From Hypsibius dujardini (taxonomy: Eukaryota > Tardigrada > Eutardigrada > Parachela > Hypsibiidae): a stretch of DNA of 27,105 bases. This document shows positions 18,395 through 27,105 of the stretch, piece by piece. The stretch lies in the NCBI GenBank assembly GCA_001579985.1, contig LRSR01005074.1:1-27105 (forward strand), read 5' to 3'. The translations under genes were made by a program, and so were the position numbers. The notes beneath the pieces are model-generated. The model was not told the DNA's origin. It made no database searches and saw nothing but the letters and a program-made list of their open reading frames with translations. Numbering within the stretch: the stretch's first letter is position 1; every line of letters starts with the position of its first letter.

Positions 18395-19087
18395 TCAATT
18401 CGCGTCATTATTAACTCGTTGCTGAATTCGCGAAGCGATTTGCCGTGCCAAGACGTAATGCCGCCAGTAAACAAACCCCGACAGCACCACCGAACTCGCA
18501 AACGAACATCCGCTAAAAATACTGAAATTTCGCGCTTCAATTTCTGCGACATTCTCACAAGTCCGCCACGATGAAACCGCCACTGCTTTCCCCGTTCCCA
18601 CACTCTCCGCCCCACACCGCAGGCCTTCCTTATATCCCGTTGGCACACAGTATTCCGCTTTAGAGGTCATCTCATAGTTGGAACACCGCTGGCACGGCGT
18701 TTGGACGACGGGCGCGGCGCCGCCGTCACACTCATGAAACGGTTGATTGATTATTGATTGATCATTTTTTCCTTCGGCTGCTGCTGATTGATCGATTGAT
18801 TGATTAGCCATTCTGCCGGGCGCGACTTCCGAGTCCTTTGCCCGGCCATCCAACGCAGAGTGCGCTTCCGGTGGCGCAGGTTTGTTTGGCAACAGTGCCG
18901 GCTCCTCCGGATTGCTGCTGAGTGCGAAGAGCTCCGAGGCGTATTTGATGTAGAACACAACGAGGAAGGTGAGGATGATGATGGCGGCGGCGATTGCCCG
19001 TCTGATGGAGCAGATGCTGGCGGTCGCGGAGAGGAGCTCGCGAATGGAGAGGGAGATGCGTCCGGTGATGTTTTGGAAGAAAAACAT
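18395..19087 (-). CDS. JTB (jumping translocation breakpoint) family membrane protein, 230 aa
   Basis: A single uninterrupted frame. The C-terminal half matches JTB: a cysteine-rich ectodomain with CQRCSNYEMTSKAEYC, VPTGYKEGLRCG and SSWRTCENVAEIEARNF, then a transmembrane segment (FASSVVLSGFVYW) and a short basic tail (RHYVLARQIASRIQQRV). Human JTB has the same order (CSPCSN, PTGY, KSCR, membrane span, basic tail) but is about 146 aa. The extra length is N-terminal: a hydrophobic segment at about residues 30-52 (AAAIIILTFLVVFYI), a Pro/Ala-rich stretch, and a low-complexity NQSIDQS / NDQSIINQ part encoded by the CAAT repeat. JTB is linked in mammals to mitochondria and cytokinesis. It is divergent from IMP4, with starts 261 bases apart. 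Confidence 0.85.
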   Translation of the reverse strand: MFFFQNITGRISLSIRELLSATASICSIRRAIAAAIIILTFLVVFYIKYASELFALSSNPEEPALLPNKPAPPEAHSALDGRAKDSEVAPGRMANQSIDQSAAAEGKNDQSIINQPFHECDGGAAPVVQTPCQRCSNYEMTSKAEYCVPTGYKEGLRCGAESVGTGKAVAVSSWRTCENVAEIEARNFSIFSGCSFASSVVLSGFVYWRHYVLARQIASRIQQRVNNDAN

Positions 19088-19348
19088 TTTCTGGCGAAGG
19101 ATTTCAAGTTTGGATAATGCAAAACTTCGAAGAGAATGGGGGGAAAAACAATTTGAAAAACCAAAACAACGATACGCGTACGCCTATGTACGATCGTATT
19201 CGTATAAGCGTAGCCACGTACGGCGGTACGCTGGTACGTTAGTAAGGATTTCCAGCTGATTGTTTTAGTTCTTCGAGGTCGCCGGGATTTTTATCGTCCT
19301 TTTCTGTTCTTTAAAAGTTCGTTGTTGGACAATTTGAATCTCTCGAAA
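19088..19348. promoter_or_regulatory. Shared bidirectional promoter region of JTB and IMP4
   Basis: The start codons at 19087 (-) and 19349 (+) are 261 bases apart and face away from each other. The middle (about 19168-19245) is rich in TACG words and short palindromes such as GTACGATCGTAT, ACGCGTACG and CCACGTACGG, unlike anything else in the window. No TATA box is obvious. Confidence 0.55.
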
Positions 19349-20764
19349 ATGATGCAACGACATCGACGTCTCACGCGGGAATACCTTCACCGGAAACATA
19401 AAGAGGGCACACAACGCGCGATACAGGAGAAAAAAGAAAAAGGTGAGGAATTTTGTTTTATTCAGCTATTAAAGTCAAATTGTAAAGATTTCAGTTAGAG
19501 TTTTCAGCTTGAGGATGGGGTTTGAGGCCGACGAGCCGTAAAGGGCTGGCGAATTGACGTCAGTGATGATTGATCTGCTGGTTGCGCGGGGGCTGGATTG
19601 GTTGATTGCCTTGTTTTGTTTTGTTTTCAAATTTGCCCCGTCTTGTCATTGATTGATTGAATTGTTTTATTCAACTGCCGAATGTGCCCCCACATTTCGG
19701 GGATTGTAAGCTTTGAACATAATAGAGATATGATTTTACGGGAACTCTTAATATGTAAAATGGGAAAATAAAAATGATTTTGTTAAAAATCAAAAATCGC
19801 TGTTTGAGCCGTTTGAAATATCTTTAAATAACACTGCTTGGTTGCTTGATTGATTGATTGATATTTTGCAGTAAAGAAAGCCCTGGACAACAGTCACATC
19901 CTACCGTCGGCTCTCCGCACGGAAGCCATTGCCCTCGCGGACAAGCTCGACTGGGATGACGAGGGTGGCGCGGGGATTGTGACCCACGAGGACGACGAGT
20001 ACCGCTGGGCCGGCGTGGAAGATCCCCGCATCATGATCACCACGTCGCGGGACCCGAGCGCCAAGCTCAAGCAGTTCGCCAAGGAGCTCAAGCTCATCTT
20101 CCCCAATGCGCAGCGACTGAATCGCGGCAACTACGAGATGAAACAGCTCGTCGCGGCCTGTCGCGCCAACAACGTCACCGACTTTGTGCTGGTGCACGAG
20201 CATCGCGGGCAGCCGGACACGTTAATTATCAGTCATCTGCCGTACGGCCCGACCGCCACCTTCTCCCTCTCCAACGTAGTGATGCGGCATGACATCCCGA
20301 ATATCGGGACCATGTCGGAGCAGTATCCGCATCTCATCTTTCAGAATTTCAAGTCACGCCTCGGCAATCGGGTGATGAACATTTTGAAGGTGCGATGCCT
20401 GAATCGAGTGTGTGCGTGGATCGTTGATTGATTGCTTGATTGCTTGATTGATTGCTTGTTACAGTATTTGTTCCCGGTGCCGAAGGAAGACTCGAAGCGC
20501 GTCATCACATTCGCCAACCAGGACGACTTCATCTCCTTCCGGCACCATACGTACCGGAAGAACGAGAGCCGCAAACTCGAACTGGAAGAAGCCGGACCGC
20601 GGATGGAGATGAAGCTGTACCAGATCAAGCTCGGCACGATCGACCAACTGGACGCCGCTGACTCGGAGTGGCAGCTGAAGCCGTACATGAACACGGCGAA
20701 GAAGCGCCGCTTCCTCAGCGACGACCCTGGCTTCTTGGCAGCAGAGACGACGCCATCTGTCTGA
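19349..20764 (+). CDS. U3 snoRNP protein IMP4, 3 exons, 303 aa
   Basis: IMP4 is a Brix-domain protein. With IMP3 and MPP10 it binds U3 snoRNA in the nucleolar small-subunit processome and is needed for 18S rRNA maturation. Exons are 19349-19442, 19872-20389 and 20465-20764. The N-terminus is basic (RHRRLTREYLHRKHKE). Typical motifs follow: DDEYRWAGVEDPRIMITTSR, FAKELKLIFPNAQRLNRG, VLVHEHRGQPD, ISHLPYGPTATFSLSNVVMR, YLFPVPKEDSKRVITFANQD and DFISFRHHTY. The match to human IMP4 (291 aa) is close end to end. The C-terminus runs past the usual end (AKKRRFLS) with DDPGFLAAETTPSV. Two Met codons start the frame (19349, 19352). Intron 2 (75 bases) is mostly ATTG repeats. AATAAA lies at 20979-20984. 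Confidence 0.97.
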
Positions 20765-20855
20765 GAGTGTGCAAGAACTGGACGCGGCCGAAGCGGTGGT
20801 GTGTGTTGCACGCAGCCTCCGAGCGACTTCTTTGCTCTGAGGGACTTTTGACTGG

Positions 20856-21126
20856 CCAATTTTCTCGAAATAACAACTGTTGTTTCACTATGTGTCTCAA
20901 ACAACTGACACCGATCGAGACAAGGGCAGATGGGTGTGGTCCGTCCGGATCTACCCGAGTACTGAGTTCCGAGATAATAATAAAGAATACTTTGTCTCGC
21001 TTTCTCTCTACCTGAAATTCTGGGAAAATGTATGTTTGAGTCTTGGGTTAAAGACGGTTGTTAGCTGTGCACTCTGCAGACAATTTTCCACTTGAGGTGG
21101 TGAGTTGGAAAACTTTGCTGATTGAT
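20856..21126. repeat. Duplicated block, copy 2 (IMP4 3' region)
   Basis: Counterpart of 14500-14781. It includes the likely IMP4 polyadenylation signal and extends about 140 bases beyond it. Confidence 0.92.
20979..20984 (+). terminator. Polyadenylation signal AATAAA for IMP4
   Basis: This canonical hexamer is about 215 bases after the IMP4 stop, within the duplicated block, and is conserved in the SPT4 copy. Confidence 0.65.
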
Positions 21127-21129
21127 TTA

Positions 21130-21350
21130 GCACACTGTAGTATTATTAGTAATACTAATATTTCTGTATTACTAGTATTACTAATATTTCTGGATTACTA
21201 GTATTACTAGTATTACTAATATCTGTATTACTAGAATTTCTAGTATTTCTAGTACTACCAATATTACTAGTATTATTCGTATTTCTAGTATTACTAGTAT
21301 TACTAATATTTCTGTATTACTAGTATTACTAGCACACTGCGATAATACTA
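21130..21350. repeat. TACTAGTATT-type imperfect palindromic array
   Basis: About 220 bases built from TATTACTAGTATTACTAATA words with variants TATTTCTGG and TATTTCTAGT. ACTAGT and AATATT make it locally self-complementary throughout. Confidence 0.9.
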
Positions 21351-21601
21351 GTATTTCTGGAACAGTTATTCCTAGTTACAAGCGCTTCGATTGCATCGCA
21401 ACAATATTGTCCAATTGCAACCGGTTAAAATTTTTAACTGCAGAAATCAGATTGAAATAATGGATATCGTTCCTTTTTTTAAGCATATAATCATGGCAAA
21501 TCGATATTTAAAATACAATTTTCAGCAATATAATTGCCTTTGTATATTCTAATTTTGCTAGGAATTTTGTTTTAGCTAGCGCTTACATTGTCATTAAAAA
21601 A

Positions 21602-21720
21602 TGTTACCTACAGCTGTGGCACGATTTCTCAACGAAAAACGTTAATCGGAACACATTTATTATGCCGGTATTCCGATTAACGTTTTTCGTCGAGAAATCG
21701 TGCCACGGCTTTAGTAGTAA
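21602..21720. repeat. MITE-like fold-back element
   Basis: Arms of about 40 bases (21612-21651 and 21671-21710) are reverse complements with two or three mismatches, around a 19-base loop. The core is TTCCGATTAACGTTTTTCGT. Weaker pairing extends the stem about 10 bases outward. No ORF is present, and the ends lie in AT-rich DNA. Confidence 0.88.
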
Positions 21721-22455
21721 ACGAAGTATAGGGTTTATAGCACTTGAATATATTTTGAGTATATTTTAAATGGTCCAGCAAGCGACTTTATGTGCTTCTT
21801 GTGATTCGTCCATTTAGGTCCCCTTTTTTCATTGGCGAGTTTGATATTTTTGATTGACGCACAAGTGACGTTGTCCAAACGCTGCCACTAGACTACCTGC
21901 ACTGCTGAGCGCACTCATTCACAAATGACCACCAGAATACGCCCGCGTCCGCCAGACGGAACGGGGCGTGGCCAGTTTTACGGTTTGTCTGTATTGACTA
22001 GCCACAAACCTCCTCGTTCAGCCAATCAAAAACGACCATAATACTTCCCATGAAACCGTCAATCAATCAATCTAGCAAATCGATCTGGACCGGATATTTA
22101 ATTGAACGTGGCGCCACAATCGATTTTATATTTCCGACCCGTTGGATCGATTTCTCTCTGGACCTCTGGATCGATGAGAGTCAGGGACCGATCCTTTTTC
22201 AATTCAACCTGGCAAATTTACCTGGAAGCCAGGTGAATATTAATAGCGGTCGGAAGCGCACTACTTTTTTCATGGAATTTAGAACGCTTTGGAAGGGAGG
22301 ATTTTTTTTGAAAGAAAAGCCCTTTTTTCGCTCAACAGATTGTCCCAAAAATCCGGGCTTTTAGCCTTTCTTTCTAAATTCACTTTTTAGGCTTGATTCA
22401 ATTGAATTATTTGGTTTCGAGCTTTTTCGCCTGTAATAAATCACAAAGACAAAAA

Positions 22456-23890
22456 ATGTTGCGAGCAATGTACGATCTGCAGCTGCAGCACATGATCCGG
22501 CCGGGTCGGGCAGTCGTCGGCGAATTCACCGAGGGGGAAATGTATTTGGCCGCGGCAAATATGGCCAACAAGGTGAGGAATGACTCATGAGAGAGTTTCG
22601 GGGATTTTATTAACGGGTGCTTGATTTATTGATTGGGGTTTAAGTTGGTGCCTGTTTCAATTGATTGATGGGTTGATTTGCCAGTAACTGACACGCATTG
22701 ATGTCGTTCGATTGATTGATTGATTGGTTGATTTGCTGCCAACTGACACGCATTATTGTTTTTCGATCGATTGATTGGTTGATTTGCTGCTAACTGACAC
22801 GCATTATTGTTGTTCGATTGATTGATTGGTTGATTTGCTGGCAGCTGTCACGCATTGATGTTGTTCGATTGATTGATCGATTGCTTCTCTGGCGTTGTCT
22901 GCTCACAAACAAATAGAAGGTGAAGACTGAATAATCCCGGTTTTGATGGAAATGATTGAAGTATTAGTTCCTGTGGTTGATTAATGAGTTGATTATTTTG
23001 CTTGAGTTGCGCGGTTGATTGACCGGTTAATTTGATTGGCTGTACTGTACTACTAGTCTAGTACCATCCGCTCTGGTCATTGATCAAGCTGGATGCTTTA
23101 TTGGGTTTTTCAGACTTTTTTTGAGTACATAAGAAAATTGAAAATGAAACTTTATTTGATCTGTAGCGAATCTAAACATTGGTTGCTTAGATTGATTGTT
23201 GATTGTTGAGTTAATTATTTTGCCTGACTTGTAGGGTTGATTGATCACTTGGCTGATTCATATCTCAATACTTTCCGTCAATTGATTGATAACTTGGTTG
23301 GTTAATATCTAAATAATTTCCATTGGTTAAGCGAGATTCATTACTGTCTTTTGGGTCCTTAATTTTATAGGTAGTAATCAGCAAGCTACCGGCCTTTTCC
23401 GCCTACGCCTCACGCATCGTGCCTACCAAAGAAAGCCTCCAGATTCTGAACATCAACCAGACCATCACGGCCTTAGCGGTGGGAAGGTTCACGTCGGATG
23501 CCGCGACCGACCTGTTGTTCATCGGCACGCCCACCGAGCTCGTGGTCTATGACGTGCCCCAAAATCGGGAAGTTTTTCGGAAATCGGTAATCTTCTTCAA
23601 AGTGTAAAAATAATCTTGACCGTCAATGGGGAAGGGCTAATTATTTTGTTTTCTGTTCCGTTTAGACCACCGGCGGAGCTAGCAGCATCGCCGTGGGGAA
23701 AACCGGGCGGATAAAAAAGACCCTCGCCATTGTCGGAGGAGAGAGTGCCTTGCAGGGATTCGATGAGGATGGGAATGAACCGTTGTGGACGATAACGGGT
23801 GATAATGTCGCTGTCCTCGTGCTCTTCGATGTCAATAAAGACGGTCAGGTTGAGGTACGAAAGTTCGGGACGGTGAAGCGAGTAATGAAC

Positions 23891-23941
<51 letters not shown>

Positions 23942-26573
23942 TGGTCGGTTTGTCTGACAGGCAGTGACCGTTTCTCTTTCAGGTGATTGCAGGCTGTGAT
24001 GACCACCAAATCCGCGTCTTCCGGGAAACGGAACAAATCTTTTCCATGAGCGAAACCGACAAGATCGTCTCGCTCGCCGTTCTGAAGGATCAAAATTTCG
24101 TTTACGGTCTCGCCAACGGCACGGTCGGCGTGTACGAGCAGTATGAACGGCGATGGCGAGTCAAGTCGAAGAGCAAACCGCTGGCCGTTTTGGGCTTCGA
24201 TGTCACCGGGGACGGCGAGCCGGAAATTCTGTGCGGCTGGGCCAGCGGGAAGGTTGGAGGATAAACTTACTGCTGCCCTGATTTCTCATTTGGAATTAAA
24301 TTGAATTTGTCGGCTTTTAATCCGTGTTTTTTTTTCTTTCGGGTCGTTGCAGTTTGAGATTCGTGATCGGTTCAGCGGGAACCTCCTCTTCAAGTACCAG
24401 ATGGACGACCCCATTGCTCAGATCCTCGAGGTGGACGATCCACGGAATCATCACGAAAAATATATTTTGGTCGCTACCGCCGAGGGTGATGGTATGTTTT
24501 TCAAACAGTCTGGAAAACAAATCGAAACTGTAAATAAAAATTGTTAGATCTGATCATTTCTGATTTTTTTTTTCATTTTTAAATTTTTTTTTAGAAATGT
24601 TTTTTAGAATTTTTTTTTAATGACGCCCTGTCGTGTTTCTTCAGTGAAAGCCTTCGCCGTGGAGGACAGCACATCGAAGGAGTACACAGTGACCTTCCTG
24701 CAAGACGGCCAATCTCACGACATGCTGACCGTCGACGGGGAAGGCAACAGTAAGGTCGTGCCTGTGAAGCCGGATGCTGAGGACGGTGAGAGCGTCGCCT
24801 CGGTAGCGAACATTCCGCAACCCTTGTCCCGTGAAGATTCCGTGTATGACTGGTCCACTGTGCCGGATAACGTGGAAGTCTACATTGACGTGGAACCCAA
24901 TCTGGGCAATCCGAACTACTTTTTGAATCGTAACTTGCCCAGCGGGAAAGCCAGTGCCTTGCCTGCTGATATGGATGTCTACGTGAGGAAGGATGACGGG
25001 AGCATGGATGGCAGGATTGGGTTGCCGAATCTTTTTGACAAGGTTTGAGCTAGGTCTGGACAGACTTATCGGCAGACAATCGATGAGGTAGACAGACAGG
25101 AAGGCAGAAAGACAGGCACACAGACGACAAACAGATAGGCAGACAGGCAGACAGACAGACAGGCAGACAAGCAGACAGGCAGACAAGCAGACAGGCAGGC
25201 AGACAGACAGACTGGCAGGCAGATTGGCAGGCAGACTGGCCTACAGACTGGTAGATAGGCAGACCAGTTAAAACCGGTCGATGTTTTTGCAGCCGTCTTT
25301 GAAGTTCACCATTCGGACAAGCGATGCAGCATACAAAATCCCAGGAGTGGTGATTTTTACTGAAGGTGTATTCTCCGGGGAGAGCTATTATCAGTATGCC
25401 TCTTTTAACTGCTTAGAATCCTTGACGCCGGTGACTGAAATTTGTGTTCCAGTGACAGGCTAAACTGACTCTTTTTGTGCCTTGCAGTCATCCACCGGAA
25501 AGGCTCGTCACAAATGTGGTCCAATTTCCGGTTACGATCCCGAAGAACTTGCCGGTCGATATGTTCATTACCATAATGGCTGGTCAGACAAATAGGTAAC
25601 TCATGGTCTAGTAAAATTGGCACTGAATTGATTCATAACGATATTATTTGCCTGGCTGTTTTCTATCTGCCTGCCTGCCTGCCTACCTGCCTGTTTGCTT
25701 GCCTGCCTGCCTATCTGCCTGCCTGGCTGGCTGCCTGTCTGTCTGTCTCTCAAGTTGTCTGTCTGTTCGTTTTGCCTGCTTGCTTGTCCGCTTTTGTGCT
25801 TGTCTCCCTGATTGACAGCAAATGCTTTGACAGCCTATCTGGCTGGCTGAAAGGCGCTGCTGTGCTCGCTCACGGCATACTGAAACTGTGTTTGTTCGAT
25901 CTCCAGGAAGTTTTACTATTGTCACGGAGAGCTGATACGCATGAAGCGGTTCGCGATGTACTACCACTTGTCCACGCCTGGAACCACAACGGCAGCTCCC
26001 ACTTCACCAGCACCTCCGCCGGAAGGCTTCGTCGCCTTCAAAGTGCAGGAACGAATCAATCGGGTACGAGGGTGTGCAGTGCAGGCCCTCAACCGATCAA
26101 TCATCCATGAAGCACATTATTTTTTCTGGATTAAGAGCATGCCTGAGCTGCAGCTTATGTTTCGCGATAGTTCTTTCTGTGGGCGTCGGAGAACTTTTTC
26201 CTCCGCGGCGACATCAAGGCATCCGGCGACCAAAACGGCGGCTCGCTGGCGTTCGTAAGTCTGCGGGATGGAGAGCAGCTAGTGATCAGGATGACGTCTG
26301 CCGGTGAAGTATGTCGGCGGAGAGGTTCCTTTGTTTTGATGAGTGGTATTTTTCACAGCGAGTGAAGGGAAGCCGTGTGTCTTACTTTCTGATTTTGGTG
26401 TCTACTACTAGATTACGGTGATGACAGACAGTATTGACACGGCCGGTGACGTGGTGGAGAGTTTGGCGGACGGACTGACGCTGAAGCACGTGGAATCCCA
26501 CGCGCACTTCCCCAAGGCGTATGATGGCCTTCTGAATGTCTTCTCACAGGTTGGAAGGCTGATGGATGTATCG

Positions 26574-26607
<34 letters not shown>

Positions 26608-27021
26608 TAAAACAGCAGAAATTGACAAAGACGAAGATCCCAGCTGATATGCAAGAGCTCTTTCTTGTAGTTGGATGAGTTCCAGACGAATCGCCAACGC
26701 CAGATTGCAGACATTGCCGACCGTGGGGCGGGTATTCGAGCTATGCTGATGAAGGCGGAAGAGTGCAAGACACTGGAAACATGGTATGCTTTGGTCCATA
26801 ACCTGTTTTTATAAGGAAGCGTATGAAACTGTGAACGGAACGCGTACTGACAGGTGTCTTCCGTTCTCGTAGGCCAGAGGTGAAGAAGTATTATATGGAG
26901 CTGCATAACCAGAATAAGAGCATCCTGGGCGACTTTCGAGTGCAAATTGAGGCGCATCAAAAGTTCACGGCCAGTCTGAAGTCAGTTAGCCAGTTGATTG
27001 ATAAGGCTGCACGACTACGAG
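22456..27021 (+). CDS. BBS2 (Bardet-Biedl syndrome 2), 13 exons in window, 3' end missing
   Basis: BBS2 is a core subunit of the BBSome, the coat-like complex that moves membrane proteins through cilia. Exons are 22456-22572, 23371-23586, 23666-23854, 23983-24252, 24353-24491, 24645-25042, 25293-25393, 25488-25595, 25907-26063, 26171-26308, 26412-26549, 26671-26783 and 26873-27021. All join in frame (744 codons; human is 721 aa). The beta-propeller is clear: LQILNINQTITALAVGRF, ALQGFDEDGNEPLWTITGDN, ANGTVGVYEQYERRWRVKSK and LGFDVTGDGEPEILCGW. Later come VVIFTEGVFSGES, PVTIPKNLPVDMFI, FFLWASENFFLRGD, DSIDTAGDVVESLADGL and KKYYMELHNQNKSILGDFRV. The last exon (human RVGKPKNQ onward) lies beyond the window. 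Residues about 311-443 diverge where human has a coiled coil. Confidence 0.97.
22640..22885. repeat. 51-55-bp minisatellite, four copies, in BBS2 intron 1
   Basis: CTGACACGCATT (CTGTCACGCATT in the last) recurs at 22688, 22743, 22794 and 22845. Each unit is ACGCATTATTGTTGTTCGAT, then an ATTG run, then GGTTGATTTGCTG. Further ATTG-rich DNA continues to about 23300. Confidence 0.9.
23889..23940. repeat. (TGTC)n array in BBS2 intron 3
   Basis: A perfect CTGTCTGTCTGT run of about 50 bases in a 128-base intron. Confidence 0.93.
25086..25262. repeat. (GACA)n / (GGCA)n array in BBS2 intron 6
   Basis: AGACAGGCAGACAAGCAG-type repeats filling most of the intron between 25042 and 25293. It is opposite in sense to the arrays of introns 3 and 8. 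Confidence 0.9.
25664..25800. repeat. (TGCC)n / (TGTC)n array in BBS2 intron 8
   Basis: CTGCCTGCCTGCCTACCTG passing into CTGTCTGTCTGT, within the intron 25596-25906. Confidence 0.9.
26574..26606. repeat. (GACA)n array in BBS2 intron 11
   Basis: A perfect AGACAGACAG run of about 30 bases in a 121-base intron. Confidence 0.93.
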
Positions 27022-27029
27022 GTGAGATA

Positions 27030-27105
27030 GTTTGTCTTTGTGTCTGTCAGTCTGTCCATCGGCCTGCTTGTTTGTCTGTTTGTCTGTTTGTCTGTCTGCC
27101 TGTCT
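27030..27105. repeat. (TGTC)n array in BBS2 intron 13, cut by the window end
   Basis: TGTCTGTCAGTCTGTCC and TTTGTCTGTTTGTCTG words continue to the last base. Confidence 0.85.

Larger units (their letters stand above)
20765..22455. other. Spacer between IMP4 and BBS2
   Basis: It holds the IMP4 3' UTR with the duplicated block, a TACTAGTATT array, a fold-back at 21602-21720 and the BBS2 upstream region. A KLF/Sp-like GGGGCGTGG at 21963-21971 and a CCAAT box at about 22022 suggest the BBS2 promoter, which would imply an upstream non-coding exon or a long 5' UTR. An open frame at 22050-22364 shows no recognisable protein. Confidence 0.6.

Noticed and set aside
19555-19640. C/D snoRNA in IMP4 intron 1 (GTGATGA box)
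   Set aside because: No D box (CTGA) at a sensible distance and no terminal stem.
22050-22364. 104-codon open frame before BBS2
   Set aside because: The start lies in a CAAT run and the rest shows no recognisable features. It could be 5' UTR, but coding is not supported.

Overview
The window is nuclear DNA from a eukaryote, most likely an invertebrate animal with a compact genome. Every recognisable gene is split by GT-AG introns whose phases I could join by hand. The gene set (NDOR1, a STYXL1-like pseudophosphatase, SPT4, JTB, IMP4, BBS2) is typical of ciliated animals or close relatives. I cannot name the phylum. Introns and spacers are crowded with two tetranucleotide families, GACA/TGTC and ATTG/CAAT, plus minisatellites built on them. 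These repeats create many long but meaningless open frames.

Layout: 1-1852 is repeat-rich, AT-rich non-coding DNA. At 1866-4764 (+) lies a complete five-exon NDOR1, the diflavin reductase of cytosolic Fe-S assembly. At 5616-8311 (+), possibly to 8918, lies a nine- or ten-exon STYXL1-like protein (rhodanese plus dead dual-specificity phosphatase). At about 9346-12438 (+) lies an eleven-exon coiled-coil gene I do not recognise. At 12903-14343 (+) lies SPT4. At 14797-17471 (+) lies a five-exon gene for a small predicted secreted protein of unknown family. At 19087-18395 (-) lies JTB, head to head with IMP4 at 19349-20764 (+). BBS2 starts at 22456 (+) and runs off the window end inside its thirteenth intron.

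The genes are ordinary housekeeping and ciliary genes with no obvious shared pathway: Fe-S electron transfer (NDOR1), transcription elongation (SPT4), ribosome biogenesis (IMP4), ciliary trafficking (BBS2) and a small membrane protein (JTB). I saw no CRISPR array, operon, prophage or intact transposon.

The most interesting signals are in the DNA around the genes. These are: a perfect inverted repeat carrying a YY1/TISU-like motif over the NDOR1 start; complementary GACA and TGTC arrays in introns flanking the same exons; a 69-bp copy of the IMP4 C-terminal tail kept as a 24-codon ORF; a roughly 270-bp block shared by the SPT4 and IMP4 3' regions; three fold-back elements, one covering a likely splice donor; a TGCGCA-rich array upstream of SPT4; loss of both catalytic residues in the STYXL1-like protein; and an apparently missing coiled coil in BBS2. 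All exon joins are by eye, and homology calls rest on remembered family sequences, not on a search.
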